A stretch of DNA of 35,600 bases from Clostridiales bacterium (GTDB taxonomy: Bacteria; Bacillota; Clostridia; Lachnospirales; Lachnospiraceae): positions 1-35,600 of the forward strand of contig JAJQDO010000180.1 in the NCBI GenBank assembly GCA_021202175.1. Direction: 5' to 3'. Below are positions 25,534 through 33,433 of this stretch, piece after piece (position 1 is the stretch's first letter; the number at the start of each line of letters is the position of its first letter). Below the pieces are notes generated by a model. The model saw only the letters and a list, made by a program, of their open reading frames with translations, searched no databases and was not told where the DNA came from. The position numbers and the translations under genes are program-made.

Positions 25534-26883
25534 ATGAGAGCAAGAATTTACTGTACTACAGAACATAGTAAGGAAATGAAAAAACATATCTTGTTTCACT
25601 ATGATGAAAAGGGCATAGAAAATCAAGTGATTAATCTCTATCCCGAAATATCTTATGAGGTCTTTGAAGGATTTGGTGGCGCCATTACGGATGCTTCAGG
25701 GTATGTTTATTCCCTGATGAATAACGAACAGAAGGAAGAAATGATGCGGATGTATTTTTCAAAAGAAGGAATGCAGTATAATCGTGTCAGAATTCCGATG
25801 GACAGCTGTGATTTTGCTGTAGAGATGTATGAAGCCATGTCTGATTCAACAGATTGTGCATTGGAGAGCTTTAGCTTCGACAGAACGGCAAAATATATTA
25901 TCCCAATGCTCGAAGATGCCGAGCGGATGGCAGGGAAGCATCTGAAAATCATGCTCTCACCCTGGTCACCGCCGTCCTTTATGAAGACGAATGGAAAACG
26001 TATGCAGGGTGGCAGTCTGAAGCCGGAATATTATGAATTCTGGGCGGAATACATGTGCCGTTATATTGAGGAGTTTCAAAGAAGAGGATTTCAGGTTGAA
26101 AGGATGAGTCTGCAAAATGAACCGAATGCAGTGCAGACCTGGGATTCCTGCGTTTATACAGTACAGCAGGAAAAAGAATTCCTGAAAGTAATGCATGCTG
26201 CTTTGATGCGGCACAATATGGAAGACATAGAAGTGTTTATATGGGATCACAATAAAGAAAGATGCTACGAACGAACCGTAGGTATTTTGGATGAAGTAAC
26301 TCAGAAAATGGTGGCCGGTGTCGCCTGTCATTGGTATAGTGGAGATCATTTTACAAATCTGGATCTGCTGCGATCAGCTTATCCCCAGTTAAAACTGACT
26401 GTTTCAGAGAGTTGTATTGAATTCAGCCTTTATGATGCAGATGACTCGACGTCCAATGCCAGCCGACTTGCTCATGAAATCATCGGTGATCTGAATCATG
26501 GTATGACCTCCTTTTATGATTGGAATATACTTCTCGATGAGAAAGGCGGGCCAAACCATGTGGGAAATTTTTGTGATGCTCCTTATTTCTTTGATACAAA
26601 AAATAAAAAGCTTAAGGCAAGTTAGATTCTAAAGTATTTTTATCTTATTGCACATTTTATCGTTACACGAGACAATTGAATTGCTGCCAGCTGTTACACA
26701 GACCAGTTGGAAGTACTGGCTTATAAGAATCCAGATGGCACATTGGCAATTGTACTGCTAAATCGGAGTGAAAAAACACAGCAGGCCTTCTTGCACATAC
26801 ATGAACAGGTAGCACCTGTGGAGATTCCCGCTATCAGCATTTGCACGATTGTGATAGAAGGATTACCACAAGAAAAGCAGTGA
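25534..26883 (+). pseudogene. GH30 glycosidase (glucosylceramidase-like), broken by two in-frame stops
   Basis: Retaining beta-glycosidase of clan A, cytoplasmic (no signal peptide). The first 363 residues hold the whole barrel: the FEGFGGAITDASG start, the acid/base E196 (LQNEPNAV) and the nucleophile E292 (TVSESCIEF). TAG at 26623-26625 ends the frame, and a TGA follows at 26677-26679. Beyond these, the same frame encodes the missing C-terminal beta-sandwich strands (ASCYTDQLEVLAYKNPDG, LAIVLLNRSEKT) to a final TGA at 26881-26883. The total of about 449 codons is a normal GH30 length. The region between the stops (26626-26679) also looks altered from the expected sequence. The truncated 363-residue protein may fold poorly without the sandwich domain. 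Start ATG 25534 has CAGGAGG 8 bases upstream. Confidence 0.82.
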
Positions 26884-26958
26884 TAAAAGCAGTTTATCAC
26901 GAAGCAATGAAAAATGTTTCCTGACAGATATGCTATGATACAGAAAGAGATGACAGTC

Positions 26959-29145
26959 ATGGAGTGGAAAGCGAATTGGATATGTCCGGCAGAGGATATG
27001 AAAGATATTTGTCCGGTTTTTCTAAAAAGCTGGAGTATAAAAAAAGAGATAAAACATGCAGAATTGCGGCTGACTGCTTTGGGCATCTATGAGGCAAATT
27101 TAAATGGGCAGAGGGTCAGTAAATATGTGCTGGCACCAGGATGGACAACGTATGACAAACGATTACAGGTGCAGCGTTATGATATTACGAATCTGATTCG
27201 GAAGGACAAAGAAAATATATTGACGATAACCGTGGGCAAAGGATGGTTTCGTTCTCCCATGCCGGGATGGGTAGAATCGTTGGATAAAAATCGACGGAAG
27301 GAGCAACCATGTGGTATTATTGCGGAGTTACGTATGACAGATACGGAGGGGAGCACGGAAATAATTGTCACAGATAAAGATTGGCAGTATGGTGAAAGTG
27401 CCGTGCGTTTCAGTGAAATATATGATGGAGAAATATTTGACGCGCGATTTGAAACAAAAAGGTGGAATCCGGCTGCGATATTGAATTGGCCTAAGGATAT
27501 TCTGATTGAGCAGGAAGGTGAAGAAATTCGTGAGCAGGAAAGAGTTTCTCCCAAATCCATTTTCATAACTCCGGCTGGGGAGACGATAGTGGACTTTGGA
27601 CAGGAAGTGACGGGATATGTGGAACTGTCCCTCTGCGCCAATGCTGGAGAAATCATCCGTTTTCAACATGGTGAGATGTTGAATCGAAGCGGCAATTTTT
27701 ATCGCGACAATTATCGAAATGCGAAAGCCGAAGTTATCTACATCTGTCGTGATGGAGTCCAAACCTGGCATCCATCTCTTACCTTTTTTGGATTCCGTTA
27801 TCTGAAACTGCTGGATTTTCCAGGAACAGCACGGACAGAACAATTCACAGCCATCGCCGTTTATTCTGATATTCGACAAACTGGCCATATACGTAGTGCG
27901 GATGCAGGCCTGAATCGGTTGATATCGAATATATTCTGGAGTCAACGGGATAACTTCCTGGATGTTCCCACTGATTGTCCGCAAAGAGATGAGCGATTGG
28001 GATGGACAGGAGATGCTCAGGTGTTTGTGAAAGCAGCCAGCTATAATTTTGATGTGGAACATTTTTTCACTAAATGGCTGCACGATCTGGCAGCAGATCA
28101 GCGACCGGACGGTGGGGTTAGTCAGGTGATACCGGATTATATGCCGGAGACAGAGCCCAGTGCAGCATGGGGAGATGCGGCAGTTATCTGCCCCTGGCAG
28201 ATGTATTTGACCTATGGAAATAAAAAAATACTGGAAGCACAATTTGACAGCATGAAAAAATGGGTGGATTACATCACAGAAGTAACGCATGATAAAAATC
28301 TCTGGACCGGAGGAAACCATTTTGGCGATTGGCTGGGTCTGGATGCACCACCTGGCAGTTATAAAGGCTCTTCCAGAGAAGACTTCATTGCGACGGCTTT
28401 TTACGCTCATTCGACAGAATTATTGGTGAAGGCAGGACGAGTTTTGGGCAAACCTCTACCAGGATACAAAGAACTATATTGTAATATTCTTAAAGCGTTC
28501 CGAGAAAGATATCCAGAGTACTACACTCAAACGGAGTATGTTCTGGCGATTTATTTTAAACTGACAGAACATCTACAGGAGGCTGCTGATGCATTGGCAC
28601 GGATGATTGAGATTGACGGTATCCAAATGAGAACAGGTTTTGTGGGAACTCCTTATCTTCTGTATGTACTTAGTGATTACGGATATGATGCATTGGCTTA
28701 TAAATTGCTGCTTAGAAAAGAGCCGCCTTCCTGGCTGTATTCTGTTAGTATGGGAGCGACTACTATATGGGAACATTGGGATGGTATTATGGAAAACGGC
28801 GATTTCTGGAGTGAGGATATGAACTCTTTTAATCACTACGCATATGGTTCTGTTATTGACTGGATATATGAAAAAGCCGCAGGAATTCAAACGATAGAAA
28901 ACTATCCTGGATTTGCAAAGGTACGCATCATGCCGCATCCAAATCGCAGAATTCCATGGCTTGAGACTTCTCTGGAAACGCGTCACGGACTTGTGAATTC
29001 GAAATGGAGCTGTCAAGAGGATATTATTCGTTATGAGATTACTGTGCAAATGCCAGCACAGATAGTGATTGATGGTCAGACCCACGAAGTAGGTCCAGGC
29101 AGTTATTTGTTCTGGTCACATCAAAAAAAACCAGAGGCATTTTAG
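26959..29145 (+). CDS. alpha-L-rhamnosidase, family GH78
   Basis: Inverting enzyme of 728 residues that removes terminal alpha-L-rhamnose from plant glycosides or polysaccharides. It acts in the cytoplasm, since no signal peptide is present. Family landmarks in order are YEANLNGQRVSKYVLAPGWT in the N-terminal beta domain, FFGFRYLKL, then the catalytic barrel with DCPQRDERLGWTGDAQVF (general acid E345). TTIWEHWDG (E605, proposed base) and a C-terminal beta domain (ASIQ-type sandwich, RIMPHPNRRIPWLETSL) follow. ATG 26959 is chosen because AGAAAGAG is 9 bases upstream; in-frame ATGs at 26914, 26935 and 26950 lack good sites. It lies 75 bases after the GH30 remnant and is the last gene of the operon. 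Confidence 0.93.
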   Translation: MEWKANWICPAEDMKDICPVFLKSWSIKKEIKHAELRLTALGIYEANLNGQRVSKYVLAPGWTTYDKRLQVQRYDITNLIRKDKENILTITVGKGWFRSPMPGWVESLDKNRRKEQPCGIIAELRMTDTEGSTEIIVTDKDWQYGESAVRFSEIYDGEIFDARFETKRWNPAAILNWPKDILIEQEGEEIREQERVSPKSIFITPAGETIVDFGQEVTGYVELSLCANAGEIIRFQHGEMLNRSGNFYRDNYRNAKAEVIYICRDGVQTWHPSLTFFGFRYLKLLDFPGTARTEQFTAIAVYSDIRQTGHIRSADAGLNRLISNIFWSQRDNFLDVPTDCPQRDERLGWTGDAQVFVKAASYNFDVEHFFTKWLHDLAADQRPDGGVSQVIPDYMPETEPSAAWGDAAVICPWQMYLTYGNKKILEAQFDSMKKWVDYITEVTHDKNLWTGGNHFGDWLGLDAPPGSYKGSSREDFIATAFYAHSTELLVKAGRVLGKPLPGYKELYCNILKAFRERYPEYYTQTEYVLAIYFKLTEHLQEAADALARMIEIDGIQMRTGFVGTPYLLYVLSDYGYDALAYKLLLRKEPPSWLYSVSMGATTIWEHWDGIMENGDFWSEDMNSFNHYAYGSVIDWIYEKAAGIQTIENYPGFAKVRIMPHPNRRIPWLETSLETRHGLVNSKWSCQEDIIRYEITVQMPAQIVIDGQTHEVGPGSYLFWSHQKKPEAF

Positions 29146-29167
29146 AATGGGAAGCTGGAGAGCAAAT

Positions 29168-29196
29168 GTACACCAGTCATATACTGACTGGTGTAC
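29168..29196 (+). terminator. perfect 12-bp hairpin after the rhamnosidase gene
   Basis: GTACACCAGTCA (29168-29179) pairs perfectly with 29185-29196 over a 5-base loop, 22 bases after the stop. The following sequence (TGGCAGTGGGTTT) has only a short T run, so it may be a weak terminator or an mRNA 3' end stabiliser. Confidence 0.6.
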
Positions 29197-29249
29197 TGGC
29201 AGTGGGTTTATAATCTTCGTCAGAGCAGCTGCCTGAAACAGATAAATAA

Positions 29250-29450
29250 TTATAAATGACTGGCATAAAGCATGGCGTCATGGCTGAGACTACGGACACT
29301 GCTATCATCGTTCAAATATTTGTCGCGCCACTTCGTGTAGTCGAAGGGTTCTTTTGTGATAAAAAAAATAAATCTTTCGGCATCGACATATCCAAGATGA
29401 GAGATTAAGGCGTTCATACCTTCTTGTTTGATTACAGTATCTGTTTTCAT
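29250..29450 (-). CDS. small conserved protein, antitoxin-like, no partner seen
   Basis: A 66-residue product with the conserved opening KTDTVIKQEGMNALISHLG, the central YVDAERFIFFITKEPFDYTKW and an end with an xSLSHDAMLY pattern. I recall this short family as common in Firmicutes and Cyanobacteria, often next to PIN-type or other toxin-like genes, but its function is not known to me. Here no such partner is adjacent on either side; the next minus-strand gene is 235 bases upstream. A GGCGGTGA sequence precedes the ATG at 29450. It could be an orphan antitoxin or a stand-alone regulator. Confidence 0.65.
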   Translation of the reverse strand: MKTDTVIKQEGMNALISHLGYVDAERFIFFITKEPFDYTKWRDKYLNDDSSVRSLSHDAMLYASHL

Positions 29451-29685
29451 ATCACTATCACCGCCTTCAGAATATCAAACTGTCAATGAGTTACAAGTGA
29501 TTGGCAAAAATAGAATTTCTTGCTATATTTGATTACATTATACCAGTGCTATTTTGAATAAGCAAGCGGAATTATAATAATTATGGAAATATTTGCTGAT
29601 TAAAAAATGGTGTTCAACGTCTTTTCCAGCCTTTAAAAGCTGGTGAAACGGAGAAGTTGTGGTTACAGTAAGCTTTGTTGTATTT

Positions 29686-31290
29686 TTACACCACGGCTTC
29701 TATTAATATTTTATCTCCCAGGATTATATGTTTTACGCCGATTTCTTTTTTCTTGTTAAAGTTAAAGCTGAGCATATATCCTTTCTTTGTATGATAATGA
29801 TTCAGGTAGTCTGTAAGCTGTTGTTCTCCTCTTGTATGATACGTATTGCCATGCCAGATTTTTAATTCTATGATATATTGATGGCCACAATAATCTACAA
29901 TGACATCCGTCCGCTCCTGATTTCGCGTTTGTGATTCAATATAATAATTTCCTCTGCCATTGATGATCGGTCGCAGATAAAGCAAAAAATATCTTCTTCC
30001 GTCTTCTTCTTTGAATTTCTGTGGCTGATCTCCGTACAGGTCATTAAAACAGATGACAAAACGTTCCAGAATCCGTTCCATATTTAATTGACTACCTTGT
30101 ATGAACTGATACTTATCACGGCTGCCTAAGCTATACATTTCACTCTTCTGCATTTCAGGGGAAGTTAGGAACATGTTGTACAGGCGTGTTTCAAAAATAC
30201 GATTTGAGATCACTACCTTTTTTTCTTCCACTTTGACAAAACCAAACATGAGTGCGATGTCGATTGCTACATGATCAGGATTATACGTAATTTCTTTTCC
30301 ATTCATTAAAAGGTAATAAAGCAACTCTTTCAGATCCGGATAAGATTCCACTTTATCTGTAAGCGATTCAAATAAAGTGTTTTTTTCTGAGATTAAATGG
30401 CTGACGGCTTCTTTAAGACCAAGGGTTGACCATGCGGCCTTTCGGTCCGGGAAAGCAGGTGTTCCTGCGATTTGTTCATCTAATAATTGACAGATTCTTG
30501 ATACGAGAAATGGATAGCCCGCTGTATAATCATAAATGAAACCAGCGATGTAATTTATATCCATTCCTGTTTTATAATCCTGCTCGTATTCATAAAGCAT
30601 TCCCGAAATGTCTTTTTTTGAAAAACTCATATCAATCAGATAATCAGCTGCTATATTCCAGGGACTGTTCGTATTATGCTGTCCTTCAGAAACGAATTTA
30701 CGCTTCAGATTCTTAATATCATACACTCCGGCAAGAATTACGGACTGAAAAGTAGGCTGTTGATTCCTGGAAATATATGCGGCTCTAAGCTGAGCGAGAA
30801 AATCAAGAAAAATCGAATAGTTGGATGCGGTATCAATCTCATCAATTAAAAGTACGTTAGGCTTCTCAGACTGCTCGCACCAATCTCCCAGTAGAAAGAA
30901 TAATTCATCCATACTGTTATTGGTATGATTATTGTCGGCATAATTATTTAAACGTTCAAAAACAGAAGAGGGAATCTTTTCATGTCGCATGGCTCGAAGA
31001 ATTAGTCGCGAAAAAGCGGCAACGAAAGCAGACTCTGTCCTAAATGCTTCTGTGCCAAGCATCTGAAAATCAAGGCTGACTACCAGATAATCTTCTTTTA
31101 AAAAATCGCTTAATGCAATTAACGTTGTGGTTTTTCCATATTGGCGCGCGCGGTTGATGGTAAAATAATCTCCCCTATCTATCATTTTTTTGATTGCGGT
31201 TAACCGATCTGTTATATCTACCATATAATGAATCTTCGGCAAACATACTGCCGTTACATTAAATCTTTTACCTATGATACTCACCTCCAT
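29686..31290 (-). CDS. AAA-like ATPase with C-terminal PD-(D/E)XK nuclease domain
   Basis: About 530 residues. The N-terminus matches a family that begins KRFNVTxVCxPxxHYMVD, followed by a P-loop in TINRARQYGKTT, Walker B VLLIDEIDTA, and a helical middle. The C-terminal nuclease fold shows TDVIVDYCG then YIIELKIWHG (D...E-x-K). It is a distant counterpart of the protein at 14363-16054, with the same two-part design; the role is unknown. The start is a problem. ATG 31288-31290 is in frame, but GGAGGTGA (31281-31288) lies after it, and the good promoter upstream puts the transcript start almost at that ATG. Translation may instead begin at AUA 31275 (IGKRFN...), which fits the family's usual start. 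Confidence 0.85.
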   Translation of the reverse strand: MEVSIIGKRFNVTAVCLPKIHYMVDITDRLTAIKKMIDRGDYFTINRARQYGKTTTLIALSDFLKEDYLVVSLDFQMLGTEAFRTESAFVAAFSRLILRAMRHEKIPSSVFERLNNYADNNHTNNSMDELFFLLGDWCEQSEKPNVLLIDEIDTASNYSIFLDFLAQLRAAYISRNQQPTFQSVILAGVYDIKNLKRKFVSEGQHNTNSPWNIAADYLIDMSFSKKDISGMLYEYEQDYKTGMDINYIAGFIYDYTAGYPFLVSRICQLLDEQIAGTPAFPDRKAAWSTLGLKEAVSHLISEKNTLFESLTDKVESYPDLKELLYYLLMNGKEITYNPDHVAIDIALMFGFVKVEEKKVVISNRIFETRLYNMFLTSPEMQKSEMYSLGSRDKYQFIQGSQLNMERILERFVICFNDLYGDQPQKFKEEDGRRYFLLYLRPIINGRGNYYIESQTRNQERTDVIVDYCGHQYIIELKIWHGNTYHTRGEQQLTDYLNHYHTKKGYMLSFNFNKKKEIGVKHIILGDKILIEAVV

Positions 31291-31297
31291 TTTTATT

Positions 31298-31326
31298 ATC
31301 ATAGCGTATGAATAGTAAAAATACAA
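31298..31326 (-). promoter_or_regulatory. sigma-A promoter of the AAA/nuclease gene
   Basis: On the minus strand TTGTAT (31321-31326) and TATGAT (31298-31303) are 17 bases apart. Predicted transcription starts about 5-8 bases further on, next to the ATG at 31290. Confidence 0.6.
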
Positions 31327-31445
31327 GAAATACCTTGCTTTGTTTTTCGTTGTTATGATATAACGTTTTGATAATATCATAATGATGAAGCAGAAAAGCA
31401 GAGTTGGAATGTTTGCTATAAGATTATGCGATTACGCTGATATAC

Positions 31446-31474
31446 TTGATATTTTTTTGGTATTTCATTATAAT
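31446..31474 (+). promoter_or_regulatory. sigma-A promoter of the nitroreductase gene
   Basis: TTGATA (31446-31451) and a perfect TATAAT (31469-31474) are 17 bases apart. The leader would be about 82 bases before ATG 31563. Confidence 0.75.
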
Positions 31475-31562
31475 GGGTATATTCATAAAGAGAGAAACAT
31501 CCTATATGAGACATTGAAAAACAGTATAACAGTAGATTCATTTAGAATGGGAGGAAATGAAC

Positions 31563-32075
31563 ATGAACGAAACAGTAAAAAGCCTGACGACAAGAAAGAG
31601 TTGCAACAGCTATCAGGACAAGCATGTGGACAAGGCATTAATCGAAGAGATTGTGGCTGCAGGTCTTAACGCACCGTCTGGAATGAATATGCAGACCCCT
31701 CGGTTCGTCGTGGTATCAGATGACGAGACAGTGAAAAAACTTTCCAAGATGAACGCAGATGTTGCCGGAATGCCCTTCGACCCGTTTTATGGCGCGAAGG
31801 ACGTTATCATTGTACTGGCAAAGAAGGAAGCGACATATGTTTACGATGGCAGTCTTGCCATGGGCAACCTGATGAATGCCGCATGGTCTATGGGTGTAGA
31901 TTCCCGCTGGATTCACCGGGCAAAAGAAATATTTGAGAGCGAGGAAGGCAAAGCGCTTCTGAAACAGTGGGGAGTGGAAGAAGATGTGGAAGGCATCGGT
32001 TTCTGCATTCTCGGCTATGCCAAAACGGAAAAAGAAAAGACAGAAATCAAACCAGGCAGAGTATACTATGTGTAA
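31563..32075 (+). CDS. nitroreductase-family flavoprotein
   Basis: A 170-residue FMN-dependent oxidoreductase, a short member of the NfsB/FMN-reductase-like nitroreductase family acting as a cytoplasmic dimer. The start TTRKSCNSYQDKHVDKALIE and LNAPSGMNMQTPRFVVV correspond to the FMN phosphate- and ring-binding loops. ATYVYDGSLAMGNLMNAAWSMG and FCILGYAKTE are the core helix and final strand. The usual arginine pair in the first motif is partly replaced (TTRKS). The substrate is not known. Start ATG 31563 has GGGAGG 8 bases upstream; ATG 31557 is too close to it. Its own promoter and terminator make it monocistronic. Confidence 0.88.
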   Translation: MNETVKSLTTRKSCNSYQDKHVDKALIEEIVAAGLNAPSGMNMQTPRFVVVSDDETVKKLSKMNADVAGMPFDPFYGAKDVIIVLAKKEATYVYDGSLAMGNLMNAAWSMGVDSRWIHRAKEIFESEEGKALLKQWGVEEDVEGIGFCILGYAKTEKEKTEIKPGRVYYV

Positions 32076-32141
32076 TCACTGAAATGAAAAATGTAATTTT
32101 CCTGACAGGAGACTCATTTGTTCTCAAGGAAATTATAAATT

Positions 32142-32165
32142 AAGCCCTCTTCGGAGGGCTTTTTT
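32142..32165 (+). terminator. intrinsic terminator of the nitroreductase gene
   Basis: AAGCCCTC (32142-32149), loop TTCG, and GAGGGCTT (32154-32161), followed by TTTT. The tetraloop and T tract make this a textbook terminator 66 bases after the stop. Confidence 0.9.
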
Positions 32166-32250
32166 CAGGAATAGCTAGTTGACTTATTTCAAAGTAGTAA
32201 ATCAAATATCAGTGAGCATATTAAGCATATATTCGAGGAGAGAGAACGGG

Positions 32251-32352
32251 ATGAAATTTCAGTTGTTCGGAAATTCCAAACAGTTCGAAAAGAAAGGAGC
32301 GCGTTCTGTTATAAGGGATATGATCTGTTCACTACAACTTGCTTTTCAGTAA
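32251..32352 (+). CDS. possible 33-residue ORF or remnant
   Basis: ATG 32251 opens a 33-codon frame (MKFQLFGNSKQFEKKGARS...) behind GAGGAG (32235-32240, 10 bases upstream). TTGACT at 32179-32184 could be a -35, but no good -10 follows. It overlaps the last 21 bases of the TetR gene on the other strand. The basic N-terminus reads like the start of a larger cytoplasmic protein, so it may be a truncated relic. I do not recognise it, and chance is quite possible. Confidence 0.25.
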   Translation: MKFQLFGNSKQFEKKGARSVIRDMICSLQLAFQ

Positions 32353-32865
32353 TCCCAGCACATCCGCGATTTCCGTTGCCGGTTCTGGATTTTCACTACT
32401 CAGCCAGTCATATAGTACACGGAAGGTGCCCCGAAAAATGAACTGGCGGATATATTTTGCTTTCGTTTCGGAGTAACTGCTTTCGTCTATCATATTTTGG
32501 AATATAATGCCGATGCTGGGAATGGAAAATAAATGTTCTGAAAATTCCTGCATCGGGACAGAGCGGACAAGAAGACAAAATAATTCTCGTTGTTCGTACA
32601 AATGCTGTAGGATGAGAAGCAAGGCATTGGAATCCTGCGTGATGACCTGTTTTAAATCTTTATCCAGTTGTCTAAGAAAATCTTCTTCAATCTCGCCAAG
32701 CAGTTCTGCCTGGCTCCCATAATATTTATAAAATGTCGTGCGATTAATTTGTGATACCTTGCACAGCTCGTAAATAGTAATCTGATTTAACGGTTTTTCT
32801 TTTAAGAGTTTTAAAAGCCCTGTCTTCAGCATCGTTTTACTGATGCGGATTCTTTGATTTTCCAT
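32332..32865 (-). CDS. TetR/AcrR-family transcriptional regulator
   Basis: The 177-residue repressor has an N-terminal helix-turn-helix (about 7-55; ITIYELCKVSQINRTTFYKYY) and a helical ligand-binding region with a C-terminal TetR_C-like pattern (FIFRGTFRVLYDWLSS). TetR proteins bind inverted repeats as dimers and release them on ligand binding. It is divergent from the HXXEE genes across a 568-base region. That region contains an inverted repeat of TGTTGACTTAAA, with a third half-site on a promoter, which is the likely operator. The ligand is unknown. Start ATG 32865. Confidence 0.9.
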   Translation of the reverse strand: MENQRIRISKTMLKTGLLKLLKEKPLNQITIYELCKVSQINRTTFYKYYGSQAELLGEIEEDFLRQLDKDLKQVITQDSNALLLILQHLYEQRELFCLLVRSVPMQEFSEHLFSIPSIGIIFQNMIDESSYSETKAKYIRQFIFRGTFRVLYDWLSSENPEPATEIADVLGLLKSKL

Positions 32866-32925
32866 TCGTTTCTTTCTCCCTCTCTTTTCGTTTTAATCTT
32901 TTATTCTGTCGCTTGTTTTTTGATG

Positions 32926-33130
32926 GAACAAACAGTGATGAGGATGAACTCTTCACGCGGTTTCAACCATGTCGCTGTCTTTTTGTTGGCAGAACAAATA
33001 GTGTGAAGAATGAATTCTTTGCATTGTGATTGCCTATGTCATAGCATTTTCGTTATTAGAACAAACAGTGATAAAAAGGGATGCTTCACACTGCGATTAA
33101 CCATGCCGTCATCTTTCGATTAGTGACATA
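32926..33130. repeat. degenerate tandem repeat of 66-67 bp, about four copies
   Basis: Units aligned on GAACAAACAGTG-like cores start at 32926, 32992, 33059 and 33125 (fourth is GACATAAATAGCG), 66-67 bases apart. Each is preceded by a T-rich stretch; in the three complete copies ATGAACTCTTCAC-like and AACCATG-like segments follow. There is no coding capacity. It lies between the divergent TetR and HXXEE genes. Confidence 0.65.
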
Positions 33131-33156
33131 AATAGCGTTGAAAATGTATTTTGTAC

Positions 33157-33193
33157 TTTAAGTCAACAAATATACGATATCTGTTGACTTAAA
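33157..33193. promoter_or_regulatory. inverted repeat, probable TetR operator
   Basis: TTTAAGTCAACA (33157-33168) and TGTTGACTTAAA (33182-33193) are perfect 12-base inverted arms with 13 bases between. A -35-like TTGACT lies within each arm, facing outward. An exact third copy of the half-site is at 33244-33255. Confidence 0.65.
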
Positions 33194-33235
33194 AACAAAA
33201 TATAGATGATAGTTGACCACACAACATTTTAATAT

Positions 33236-33275
33236 CAACAGTCTGTTGACTTAAATAATCTGCGTTTATTATAAT
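33236..33275 (+). promoter_or_regulatory. promoter of the HXXEE pair overlapping a TetR half-site
   Basis: TTGACT (33246-33251) and a perfect TATAAT (33270-33275) are 18 bases apart. The -35 sits inside TGTTGACTTAAA (33244-33255). CAACAG-T-CTGTTG (33236-33248) forms a small palindrome there. Bound regulator would cover the -35. Confidence 0.7.
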
Positions 33276-33301
33276 GAGGATGAGTCAATTTGTCAAATGA
33301 T

Positions 33302-33326
33302 TTGATTTTACTGGAAATAAAATCAA
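33302..33326 (+). other. AT-rich hairpin in the HXXEE leader
   Basis: TTGATTTTA (33302-33310) pairs perfectly with TAAAATCAA (33318-33326) over a 7-base loop, inside the roughly 150-base untranslated leader. It is weak in energy and could be an attenuator or chance. Confidence 0.35.
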
Positions 33327-33433
33327 TGGTTTACTCTTTTAGAGAACGAAATTTGTTTTGATTTTCAGGGAATAAGATTGTCCGTTTATTATTGACAGAA
33401 ATAATAGCAACGTTTTTACAGGAGGTTTATCGT

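Noticed and set aside
27328-28410. 360-codon minus-strand frame opposite GH78
   Set aside because: Shadow of the rhamnosidase; no family resemblance and no upstream signals.
31382-31669. 95-codon plus-strand frame before the nitroreductase
   Set aside because: It begins upstream of the nitroreductase promoter, crosses it and enters the nitroreductase gene in another frame.
32926-33130. CRISPR array
   Set aside because: Only degenerate copies, with the similarity spread through the unit and no identical repeats separated by unique spacers; no cas genes nearby.
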